Shown: piece by piece, positions 52,747 through 61,023 of the stretch
Layout: the number at the start of each line of letters is the position of its first letter
How positions within the stretch are numbered: the stretch's first letter is position 1
Source of the DNA: Companilactobacillus musae
GTDB lineage: Bacteria > Bacillota > Bacilli > Lactobacillales > Lactobacillaceae
NCBI RefSeq assembly: GCF_003967595.1
Contig: NZ_BIFW01000005.1
Coordinates: 1-64,000 of the forward strand
DNA length: 64,000 nt
Reading direction: 5' to 3'
Position numbers and translations under genes: made by a program
Notes under the pieces: generated by a model
The model's input: only the letters and a program-made list of their open reading frames with translations
Database searches by the model: none
What the model was told of the DNA's origin: nothing

Positions 52747-54198
52747 TTAGTTAGTTTCTTTAGTTCTTTGATATCTAGCAAGTAAAGGCAAGATGATACC
52801 GATAGCTATCATTATCAATGGTTCGATGATATTCAAACTCAAAACGTGAGTCCAAGCAGCAGTACCTGGCTTTTCGTCTGTAGGGAAGATACCTAAAGTG
52901 GCAGCTCCGAAAGTAATAGCGAAACACCAAATACCTACTAAGATAGCGAAGTACTTATTCTTAATATAGGTAAAGTCTGACTTGAATTTATCGTCATGTA
53001 ATCTGACTAGAATAAAGGAACTGAATAAGAAACAGGTTGTATATGGTGAAACAATCCCATTTAAATTCAATAGTTGATTAAAGATTGAATTCATGTTTGG
53101 CAAAGTAGCACTCAAAACCATGATTAAAGTACAGATACCAGTAGTTAACCAATAGCCATTGATTGGTAAACCACGCTTATCAGTTTTAGTTAAACCCTTT
53201 GGTAAGTACTCTTTGGCTGTATCAGATAAGAACATTCTGGTACCAGCATCTAGTAAGACAGCTAATTGAGCCATCATATACAAGGCTTGAGTAAGAGCAA
53301 ATAAGTATAGGAAGAATTGTCCCATTCCAAACTCTTGACCCATGTATTGGAAAGCATAATAAGAACCATTCATTTTCAAATCATTTGGCAAGTGGTGGGC
53401 ATTGAAGAAGACACCCAATGCAAATGATCCAAGAACAGTTAAAAATCCTGTCATGATTGCAAGCATCCACATAGCTTTAGGAAAGTCACGCTTACCATCT
53501 TTCATTTCAGTAACATATGGAGCCGCAAATTCTGATCCGTTCATCGCAAAGATAACTAGTCCAAATGTTGATAGATAATGCATATCAAATTTAGGAATAA
53601 ACGATTTAATCGTAAATGGTTGAGTATGAGGCATGTTGCCTTGTCCCAAGTAAACGAAGGTCATAACCACATAAAGAATAGTGATGATAAACATTGCACC
53701 ACCACCGATGATACTCAAAATTTGAAGAGAATTTCTCAAACGATGTTGAATAAAGATAAAAATGGTAAAGATGACGGCTGTCAATAGAGCAAACATTGAG
53801 TTACTCATTTTGTCTGACATTGAACTATTACCGTTAATCAACCAACCGAATGAAATCAAAGTTGAATTAGCAACATCGACAATATAAGGCAAACTTGAAA
53901 CCCAAACAGTCCAAGCACAAATATAACCCCAAACGTTACCACCAGTGGCACGAACCCAAGAAGTAACGCCACCACCTTCTTCATTAAAAGTTGAACCAAG
54001 ATGACCAACCATCATCTCATAAGGTACAACGAATAAAAATAGCATAAGAATCCAAGTAAATACGATACCTAATCCTTGGTTATGAAAGTTGTAAACAATG
54101 TCATCGAATCCGATAACTGTAACAAAATCCATTAAAGCAACAACAGGCCAGCTAATATAGGATTTTTTAGAATCCATTTCTGGCATTTTTTTCCCCAT
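52747..54198 (-). CDS. APC-superfamily amino acid permease
   Basis: A 483-residue membrane protein with about 12 helices. The first helix region (YISWPVVALMDFVTVIGFDD) and EEGGGVTSWVRATGG correspond to the substrate-binding GSG-type turn of APC transporters. An amino acid, possibly in exchange for a decarboxylation product, is the expected substrate; none can be named. SD AAGGGGTG before ATG 54198. Confidence 0.86.
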   Translation of the reverse strand: MGKKMPEMDSKKSYISWPVVALMDFVTVIGFDDIVYNFHNQGLGIVFTWILMLFLFVVPYEMMVGHLGSTFNEEGGGVTSWVRATGGNVWGYICAWTVWVSSLPYIVDVANSTLISFGWLINGNSSMSDKMSNSMFALLTAVIFTIFIFIQHRLRNSLQILSIIGGGAMFIITILYVVMTFVYLGQGNMPHTQPFTIKSFIPKFDMHYLSTFGLVIFAMNGSEFAAPYVTEMKDGKRDFPKAMWMLAIMTGFLTVLGSFALGVFFNAHHLPNDLKMNGSYYAFQYMGQEFGMGQFFLYLFALTQALYMMAQLAVLLDAGTRMFLSDTAKEYLPKGLTKTDKRGLPINGYWLTTGICTLIMVLSATLPNMNSIFNQLLNLNGIVSPYTTCFLFSSFILVRLHDDKFKSDFTYIKNKYFAILVGIWCFAITFGAATLGIFPTDEKPGTAAWTHVLSLNIIEPLIMIAIGIILPLLARYQRTKETN

Positions 54199-54387
54199 CG
54201 GAAATACACCCCTTAGTGTTTTAAATTTTAGAACATCTTTGCGAATCGACGTTCTAAAATATTATATCGCTTAATGTAACAATGACTTACAAAAATGTAA
54301 GAAATTGTAAGGAGAATCGAACGACCCAAAATGGTTTAGCCGTTATGATAGATATATCGAATGAAGAGTTATAAAGATTGTTTTAAG

Positions 54388-54782
54388 GATACCGTCGTCC
54401 GTGAAATCTCTGTGGACGCTGGAACGTGGTGGGCATAACTTGGAGCCAATGAAATTCGCATTGTCTTCAAGATTGAAATTGTTCTTAGTGGTTTCACCAC
54501 TAAGAACAATTTCACCACTGAGCATCCACAGAGATTTAACTACCGACTAGAGATTGATTTCTATTATTGATGTTTAAATTTGCAGTGGTGATAGCAAATA
54601 TAAAAGACAATACGCTAGTTCGGGGCAACAAAGAAAAAGGGTTCAGTAGTGAAATTCTACTTAGCTCACAAAGTGAGATTAGTAGAAGGCCGAGCTTGAA
54701 GACTATTGGCAAAGCCAAAAGGCTCCAAGTCGTGCCCACTAAGTTCCAGCCCAATTTTCTTTGTTGCGGAGAACGGCATCTT
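54388..54782. repeat. Composite palindromic element M3
   Basis: Two convergent units in the opposite order from M2. The left unit (54388-54555) has AAATCTCTGTGGA arms (54404-54416 with 54525-54537) and a perfect 17-bp inner stem GAAATTGTTCTTAGTGG (54475-54491) with 54497-54513. The right unit (about 54612-54782, reversed) has AACAAAGAAAA/TTTTCTTTGTT arms and core complement GTGCCCACTAAGTTCC. The ends ATACCGTCGTCCG and CGGAGAACGGCAT are inverted. The element ends 39 bases before the next ABC gene. Confidence 0.82.
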
Positions 54783-54820
54783 AATCAAACTAAAAATGCA
54801 ATACGTGGAGGGAAGTACCA

Positions 54821-55573
54821 ATGGAAAAAATAGTTGAAGTACAAAATGTTGAAAAAATTTACGGTAAGGCTGGAGAGAAACAGTTTAAGGCTTTATCAGA
54901 TGTCAATTTTGAGGTGAAACCTGGCGAATTCGTAGGGATTATGGGTGCTTCAGGTTCAGGTAAAACAACGCTTTTAAATATTTTATCTACATTAGATACA
55001 CCAACTAGCGGTCAAGTAGAAATTGCTGGTCAAGATATTACTAAATTGAATAATAATCAAATGGCTGATTTTAGAGCCAATAAAATTGGCTTTATTTTCC
55101 AAGATTTCAATCTTTTGGAGAATTTAACAGCTTATGAAAATATTGCTTTACCGTTAGCTTTACAAAATAAACCAGTAAAATCAATCAAGCCATCAGTAAT
55201 GAGTATTGCTGAAAAATTAGGATTAACAGATATTTTGAATCACTATCCAACTGAGTTATCTGGTGGTCAAAAGCAACGTGTTGCAGCTGCTCGTGCCTTG
55301 GTACATCAACCATCAATTGTTTTCGGGGATGAACCAACTGGTGCTTTGGATTCTAAGAGTGCTAGAGCATTATTGGATACTTTGACAAAGATTAATCGTG
55401 AAGATAATGTTTCTATTTTACTTGTAACGCATGATCCATTCTCAGCTAGTTTCTGTGATCGAATTCTATTCATTAAAGATGGTGAGATTGGTCAAGAACT
55501 AAAGAAAGAAGACGCAACACGTGCTGAATATTATCAAGAAATTCTAGATTCATTGGGAACATTTGCGGAATAG
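54821..55573 (+). CDS. Bce-type ABC transporter ATPase
   Basis: A 250-residue MacB/BceA-type ATPase: Walker A GASGSGKTT (about 43-51), Q-loop FIFQDFNLL, signature LSGGQKQRVAAARAL, Walker B VFGDEPTGALD. It drives a BceB-like permease that removes antimicrobial peptides such as bacitracin or bacteriocins from their target. SD GGAGGG. Usually a BceRS two-component system is linked; none is beside it here. Confidence 0.9.
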   Translation: MEKIVEVQNVEKIYGKAGEKQFKALSDVNFEVKPGEFVGIMGASGSGKTTLLNILSTLDTPTSGQVEIAGQDITKLNNNQMADFRANKIGFIFQDFNLLENLTAYENIALPLALQNKPVKSIKPSVMSIAEKLGLTDILNHYPTELSGGQKQRVAAARALVHQPSIVFGDEPTGALDSKSARALLDTLTKINREDNVSILLVTHDPFSASFCDRILFIKDGEIGQELKKEDATRAEYYQEILDSLGTFAE

Positions 55574-55583
55574 GGAGGAAAAC

Positions 55584-57374
55584 ATGTTAAATAAATTAGC
55601 CTTGAGTGGCATCAAGCATCGAATGCGTGATTACACAGTGTTGTTCTCCGGTTTGATGATTGCTTCAGCCATCTTTTATATGTTTATGTCGTTAGCAACT
55701 AACCAAGCTTTCTTGAGCTCTAATTCACCAGCCGCGGCAACAAGTTTTATCTTTGGGTTCGGAATTGTTCTTTTAGCTATTATCACGATTGTTTACGTTA
55801 ATTATGCGAATACATTCTTGTTAAGTATGCGTCAAAAAGAATATGGAATGTTCATGATGCTTGGTGCTAAAAGTAGTAAAATTTCACGAATGATTTTTAT
55901 TGAAACTTTTGCTATTGGTGCCATTTCAACAATTATTGGTACTTTGATCGGTATTGTGGCTACAGGTTTTGTTAGTCGTTGGCTGATTGGGATGTTGGAT
56001 ATGCAAGTTAAACATTTCAGTAGTTTTTATTTACCAGCTTTAATTTGGACGTTCGTATTTTTCATTGTAATCTTTATGTTCTCAGCAATTAGAAATTCAG
56101 TTTCATTACGTCGAACAAAGGTTTTAACCTTGTTAAATCGGGACAGTCAACCAGTAAAAATTAAACGTAACGGCGTTTTAAAAGCTGTTCAAGCTGTTTT
56201 AGGATTAATTTTGTTAGCAATTGGTTACTTTACAATGTGGTTCTCCGGAAATAATCCTGGTGCAATTTATCTAGGAATACCTGTTGCTTTAGTAACTATT
56301 GTTGGTGGTACTTATTTAACAATTAATTCCTTTGTAACTGCAGTTATCTTAATGCTTAAGAGAAGAGTTAATTACTCACAAAAAGGTTTGAACAATTTTA
56401 CCTTGTCGCAATTAAGTTTCAGAATTAATGATTATACTAAGATTTTATCTATGGTTTCAATCATGTTTGCCTTAGCATTAGGGGCCATCACTGTAGGTTT
56501 AGGTTTCAATAATCAAATTGACAATGTTGTTAATGGTCAGAATTACTATGATGTTCAAGTAACAAATCCGGATGCTGCTCAACAAAAGCGTTTGAAGGAT
56601 TTGAATATTGATAAAAAAGTTGTTTATAACTACAAAACTGACGGCAAAAAAGTTTATTACCGTACTAGTGAATTTAAGAAGCAACCGATTGGATATTCTC
56701 AAATCAATGTTAAGACTATGCAATCTAAATTAGGTACAACTTCAGATATTAAAAAGAATTCTAACGCTCAATATGAGTTGATGAATACACGCTTACCAGA
56801 AACTCGTGGTATGCAAACGGAATTTGTTAGTGATCAGGATTACAACGCTATCAATTCTAAAGAAACTTCTACGGTTTTAATTAAGACTAATTCCTTTAAA
56901 GATAATTTATCTGAGATCAAAGCGATATCTAAAGCCGAGATAAAGAGTTATCCAGCTTTGAAAAATGCTGGAGGAGATAAGTATAGTGCTTATACATTGA
57001 TTAATGGTTTCTTCTCTGGTTTGGAATTTATGGGATTCTTCTTAGGAATTGCCTTTCTAGCAATGCTTGCCAGTTGTTTAATGTTTAAAATCCTATCTGG
57101 AGCTAACGGTGATGTTAAACGTTACAATATGCTCTATAAGATTGGTACAAAGCAAAAGATGCTTCGTGCAACTATTAATAAAGAAATTGCTGTTTTATTC
57201 GCAGTACCAGCAATTTTAGGAATTATCCATGTTTTGATAGGTTTGCAATTATTCGTTAAGTTGCTTTACAAACCATATATGAATATTGAAATTCCTTTCG
57301 CTATCTTTATCGTGCTTTATCTAGGCTATTATTTCCTAACTAGATATCTTTATAAGAAGATTGTTTTGAAATAA
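55584..57374 (+). CDS. Bce-type ABC transporter permease (FtsX-like)
   Basis: A 596-residue permease with ten predicted helices in the BceB layout: four N-terminal helices with FtsX motif (RQKEYGMFMMLGAKSSKI), two, a large external loop (about residues 310-465), and the C-terminal FtsX half. I start at ATG 55584 with SD GGGAGG; the frame further upstream overlaps the ATPase gene. Likely role: bacteriocin or cell-wall antibiotic resistance. Confidence 0.88.
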   Translation: MLNKLALSGIKHRMRDYTVLFSGLMIASAIFYMFMSLATNQAFLSSNSPAAATSFIFGFGIVLLAIITIVYVNYANTFLLSMRQKEYGMFMMLGAKSSKISRMIFIETFAIGAISTIIGTLIGIVATGFVSRWLIGMLDMQVKHFSSFYLPALIWTFVFFIVIFMFSAIRNSVSLRRTKVLTLLNRDSQPVKIKRNGVLKAVQAVLGLILLAIGYFTMWFSGNNPGAIYLGIPVALVTIVGGTYLTINSFVTAVILMLKRRVNYSQKGLNNFTLSQLSFRINDYTKILSMVSIMFALALGAITVGLGFNNQIDNVVNGQNYYDVQVTNPDAAQQKRLKDLNIDKKVVYNYKTDGKKVYYRTSEFKKQPIGYSQINVKTMQSKLGTTSDIKKNSNAQYELMNTRLPETRGMQTEFVSDQDYNAINSKETSTVLIKTNSFKDNLSEIKAISKAEIKSYPALKNAGGDKYSAYTLINGFFSGLEFMGFFLGIAFLAMLASCLMFKILSGANGDVKRYNMLYKIGTKQKMLRATINKEIAVLFAVPAILGIIHVLIGLQLFVKLLYKPYMNIEIPFAIFIVLYLGYYFLTRYLYKKIVLK

Positions 57375-57383
57375 AATACCTTG

Positions 57384-57450
57384 TCCCTTCCGAGGGACTG
57401 CGCAAGAAGGGTACAACCTTTCGTGCGCAGCTTCTCGGAAAAGAGAAGCA
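57384..57450 (+). other. GC-rich compact three-hairpin element
   Basis: Ten bases after the permease stop, three hairpins abut: GTCCCT-TCCG-AGGGAC (57384-57399), CTGCGCA/TGCGCAG (57399-57431) with an inner paired part, and GCTTCTC/GAGAAGC (57431-57450). The first loop is a UNCG-type tetraloop. The segment is clearly richer in GC than its surroundings. No T-run follows directly; TTCCCCCT does. It could be a structured 3' UTR, a small RNA or a REP-like element. Confidence 0.6.
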
Positions 57451-57494
57451 CTTCCCCCTTAATAATTATTAATATAGAGATCCTCAACAATCTC

Positions 57495-57537
57495 AAAAAA
57501 TACACACGTAAACTGAAGAAATGTGTGTATTTTTGCT
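57495..57537 (+). terminator. Terminator of the Bce operon
   Basis: AAAAATACACAC and GTGTGTATTTTT pair around a 16-base loop; T-rich tail. Confidence 0.85.
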
Positions 57538-57751
57538 TTGTTCAAAAATATTTTTTTATAAAATAAAAATAATATGGTTCTAAATATAACACTGATGTTA
57601 TCGTGTTTATAAGCTAATACTTCAAAATTTTAAAACCGAACAATAATTTCACAAAAGAACTTTTTGTTGCTAAATTCCAAAAAAACAATTAAAATTTTCT
57701 TAATATAAAAAAGCATATTAGATAATTCTTAATAAAGAAAGGGGAATTAAT
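57538..57751. other. AT-rich intergenic region before glnQ
   Basis: Very AT-rich; I see no gene or strong hairpin. It must contain the promoter of the amino-acid ABC operon, but no clear hexamer pair stands out. The SD AAAGGGG lies at 57738-57744. Confidence 0.5.
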
Positions 57752-58489
57752 ATGTCAATGATTGAATTCCGTGACGTACAAAAATATTATGGCAATTTCC
57801 ATGCACTAAAGGATATTAATTTGAAAATTGATAAAGGGGAAACAGTCGTTTTAATTGGTCCTTCAGGATCAGGTAAGAGTACTTTGGCTAGAACTGTTAA
57901 TGGATTGGAAACAATTCAAGAAGGTCAGCTGATCGTAAATGGTCATGACATAGCTGACAAAGCGACTGATATCAACTTGATTAGAAAAGATGTCGGGATG
58001 GTTTTCCAACACTTTAACTTATATGCGAATAAAGATGTTCTTGAAAATGTTATGTTAGCACCAAGAATTGTTTTAAAGCTTAGCGAAGAAGAAAACAAAA
58101 AACGAGCTATGGCTTTATTAGATCAAGTTGGTTTGGCTGACAAGGCTCATAACATGCCTTCACAGATCTCTGGTGGACAAGCTCAACGTGTAGCTATTGC
58201 TAGATCATTAGCGATGAAACCTCGTTGCATGCTCTTTGATGAACCAACTAGTGCTTTGGATCCAGAAATGATTGATGATGTATTGAACGTTATCAAATAT
58301 GTTACTAGCCAAGGCGATATGACTTCTTTGATTGTTACTCATGAAATGGGATTTGCGCAAGAAGTTGCTAATAGAGTAATCTTCATGGCTGACGGTCAAA
58401 TTTTGGAGGACGATGCAACAGATAAGTTCTACAGTCATCCAACTAACGAACGTGCTAGACAGTTCCTAAGCAAGATTATTAAACACTAG
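57752..58489 (+). CDS. glnQ: Polar amino acid (glutamine-type) ABC importer ATPase
   Basis: A 245-residue ATPase of the PAAT family: Walker A GPSGSGKST (about 34-42), FQHFNLYANKDVLENVM, signature ISGGQAQRVAIARSL, Walker B CMLFDEPTSALDPEM. First gene of a four-gene importer operon; the binding-protein gene follows after 12 bases. Confidence 0.93.
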   Translation: MSMIEFRDVQKYYGNFHALKDINLKIDKGETVVLIGPSGSGKSTLARTVNGLETIQEGQLIVNGHDIADKATDINLIRKDVGMVFQHFNLYANKDVLENVMLAPRIVLKLSEEENKKRAMALLDQVGLADKAHNMPSQISGGQAQRVAIARSLAMKPRCMLFDEPTSALDPEMIDDVLNVIKYVTSQGDMTSLIVTHEMGFAQEVANRVIFMADGQILEDDATDKFYSHPTNERARQFLSKIIKH

Positions 58490-58501
58490 GGGGATAAGAA
58501 T

Positions 58502-59329
58502 ATGAAAAGATTTAAATATCTAGCAACGATCATCACTTCTTTACTCTTAGTTCTGACTTTGACTGCTTGTGGTTCAAAACCTTTGTCATCACAAAATGTT
58601 TTGGAAAATGATAAAAAATCCAAAACAATAACTTGGGGTGTTAAAGCCGATACTAAATTGTTGGGTTTAATTGATGTAAAGGATGGACAAGCTAAAGGGT
58701 TTGAAATTGATCTTGCAAAAGCTATTACTAAAAAAATGCTCGGTAAAGACGCCAAAGCTAAGTTTGTTACCGTTACATCACAGTCACGTATACCTTTGTT
58801 AAAGAACGGTAATATCGATGCTATCATCGCTACAATGACTATAACGCCTGAACGAGAGAAGACAATTGATTTTTCAAATTCATATTTTGATGCTGGACAA
58901 TCAATTTTGGTCAAAGATAACTCTTCAATCAAGAAGGTTGAGGATTTAAACAATAAAACAATTATCGGTGTTGTTGGATCTAACTCGGTTCAAAACGTTA
59001 AAAAGTTTGCTCCAAAGGCACAAGTTCTACAATTGCCAGATTATGCTCAAGCTTTGACTGCTTTAAAGTCAGGGCAAGGGGATGCTTTAACTACTGATAA
59101 TGTTATCCTTGCGGGGATGGCGGTTAATAATCCTGGTTATAAATTACAGGGTAAGGCCTTTACGACTGAACCTTATGGTATAGGTATTAATAAGGGACAA
59201 GATGATTTTAAGAATGCTGTTAATAAGGCATTGAAGGAAGTACAACAAGACGGTACTTACAATAAATTAATTATTAAGTGGTTTGGTAATGTACCTGGAT
59301 TCAACTATAAGGAGGTGCTACGCAAATGA
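58502..59329 (+). CDS. Polar amino acid-binding lipoprotein (glutamine type)
   Basis: A 275-residue extracellular binding protein (SBP_bac_3) with lipobox LTAC (Cys at residue 23). Ligand-site landmarks are GFEIDLAKAI, NIDAIIATMTITPEREKTIDFS and VGSNSVQN. Glutamine, glutamate or aspartate is likely. It overlaps the first permease gene by 4 bases. Confidence 0.92.
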   Translation: MKRFKYLATIITSLLLVLTLTACGSKPLSSQNVLENDKKSKTITWGVKADTKLLGLIDVKDGQAKGFEIDLAKAITKKMLGKDAKAKFVTVTSQSRIPLLKNGNIDAIIATMTITPEREKTIDFSNSYFDAGQSILVKDNSSIKKVEDLNNKTIIGVVGSNSVQNVKKFAPKAQVLQLPDYAQALTALKSGQGDALTTDNVILAGMAVNNPGYKLQGKAFTTEPYGIGINKGQDDFKNAVNKALKEVQQDGTYNKLIIKWFGNVPGFNYKEVLRK

Positions 59330-59964
59330 TAAATCTACTAACAAATAACTGGAGTGAATTCATCAGTGGTTTTGGTTGGACGCTTTTGTCTAGTGTTTTA
59401 GCACTGTTCTTTAGTTTAATTATCGGTTCATTGTTCGCCATTTTCGAGGTTGTCCCTAATAAGGCGGTCAGAATCATTGGAAACATTTATGTAGAAGTAT
59501 TTCGTAACATTCCTTTATTGGTTATTACAATGTTCTTCTATCTAGTAATTCCTTTATATATCACTAAAATCAATGGTTTTACTGCGGGAACTATTGGTTT
59601 GACAATCTATACATCGGCTTTTATTGCTGAAACTGTTCGTGCAGGTATTAATTCTGTTGATGTTGGTCAAATGGAAGCAGCTCGTTCTCAAGGAATGACA
59701 TTCTGGCAAGCAATGCGTTATATCGTTTTGCCTCAGGCATTTAAGTATGTTATTCCACCATTGGGTAACCAATTCGTTAATTTGGTCAAGAACTCATCTG
59801 TGCTAGCTTTCGTAGCTGGGTTTGATCTGATGTATCAAGGGAATGCTATTGCTTCACAAACATTTGAAACTGTTAATACATATATAATTGTTGGTTTGTT
59901 CTACCTAGTTATTACATTGCCAATCAGTTACTATATGCAACATCTAGAAAGAAAGTTAGCTTAG
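59326..59964 (+). CDS. Polar amino acid ABC importer permease
   Basis: A 212-residue permease of the HisM/GlnP type with the EAA motif MEAARSQGMTFWQAMRYIVLP and the VEVFRNIPLLV segment. One half of the hetero-dimeric channel. Confidence 0.92.
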   Translation: MINLLTNNWSEFISGFGWTLLSSVLALFFSLIIGSLFAIFEVVPNKAVRIIGNIYVEVFRNIPLLVITMFFYLVIPLYITKINGFTAGTIGLTIYTSAFIAETVRAGINSVDVGQMEAARSQGMTFWQAMRYIVLPQAFKYVIPPLGNQFVNLVKNSSVLAFVAGFDLMYQGNAIASQTFETVNTYIIVGLFYLVITLPISYYMQHLERKLA

Positions 59965-59976
59965 GAGGGGTAAATT

Positions 59977-60630
59977 ATGCAAAATTGGATAAATGCTTAT
60001 TCATGGATAAATATCAGATTTCTTCTCCAAGGCTTATGGATCACAATTTTGATCTCCGTTATATCGGTGATTTTAAGTTTTATTATTGGATCAGTCTTAG
60101 GGATTATCCGTTATTCTAAGATTCCATATTTTTCAAAAATAATTGGTTTTATAATCGATGTTATTCGTAACTTACCATTACTTTTGATCATTTTCTTCGT
60201 TTACTTTGGTCTACCAGCGTTTGGATTTAAACCTGATACGATTCCGGCAGCTATTTTAGCAATGACGGTCTTTGAGTCAATGATGATTGCTGAAATCATT
60301 CGTTCTGGAATCATGGCAGTTGATATAGGTCAGATGGAAGCGGCTCGAGCTATGGGTATGAAAATGCCTCAAGCAATGTGGCATGTTGTTTTACCTCAAG
60401 CTTACAAAAAGATGATTCCTGCTATGGTTAGTCAATTTATTTCGTTGATCAAGGATACATCTTTAGCAACAATTATCGTTGTGCCAGAATTGATGCAACA
60501 CGGTCAAGTTGTTTATGGACAAGACCCTAATTACATCATTCCTGTCTTCGTAGCAATGGCTATTATGTACTTTATCGTTTGCTACGCATTGTCATTATTG
60601 TCAAAATTCATTGATCGTCGAATGGCATAA
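59977..60630 (+). CDS. Polar amino acid ABC importer permease
   Basis: A 217-residue paralogue of the preceding permease (IDVIRNLPLLL, MEAARAMGMKMPQAMWHVVLP). It completes the importer. SD AGGAGGGG. Confidence 0.92.
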   Translation: MQNWINAYSWINIRFLLQGLWITILISVISVILSFIIGSVLGIIRYSKIPYFSKIIGFIIDVIRNLPLLLIIFFVYFGLPAFGFKPDTIPAAILAMTVFESMMIAEIIRSGIMAVDIGQMEAARAMGMKMPQAMWHVVLPQAYKKMIPAMVSQFISLIKDTSLATIIVVPELMQHGQVVYGQDPNYIIPVFVAMAIMYFIVCYALSLLSKFIDRRMA

Positions 60631-60645
60631 AAATAATTTTATTAG

Positions 60646-60674
60646 TTGACATAATAAATTAAGCCTGTTATTGT
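60646..60674 (+). promoter_or_regulatory. Promoter of the T-box/NhaC transcript
   Basis: TTGACA (60646-60651) and TATTGT (60669-60674) are separated by 17 bases; transcription would start about 60681, just upstream of the T-box. Confidence 0.75.
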
Positions 60675-60680
60675 TTATGT

Positions 60681-60930
60681 CAATCAAATAAACACATATA
60701 AGTGTCTGAATCAATTAGTAATGTATCTGGGCGTAAGAAAGCCGGTGGTTGATGCGAACCGGTCAGGGTGCAATTATGAAATACCAGACATGACTTGGTT
60801 TTCCAAGCGGAATGAGAGGGCCGTTATCCTCGAGAGTGGAGAAGTAGTTTTTTAACTATTCTCAAGCTGGGTGGTACCACGGTAAATTAATCGTCCCTGT
60901 TGCAATTATTGCAGCAGGGACTTTTTTTAT
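60681..60930 (+). promoter_or_regulatory. T-box riboswitch leader
   Basis: The T-box sequence GGTGGTACCACGG (60870-60882) and the terminator GTCCCTG...CAGGGAC plus T7 (60893-60928) are clear. Stem I closes with GTGTCTG (60702-60708) and CAGACAT (60785-60791); the specifier loop has AGTA on its 5' side and GAAATAC on its 3' side. The specifier is best read as TAC (60782-60784, Tyr); ACC (Thr), one base on, cannot be excluded. Uncharged tRNA would pair with both sites and allow read-through into the transporter gene. Confidence 0.93.
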
Positions 60931-61023
60931 ACCAAGGGGTAAGAGATATGATGAATACATGTGGTGGGAATCCTCGATATTAGTTTTTCTGGATTTAAAT
61001 GAAAACAATTTGGAGGAATTAGG

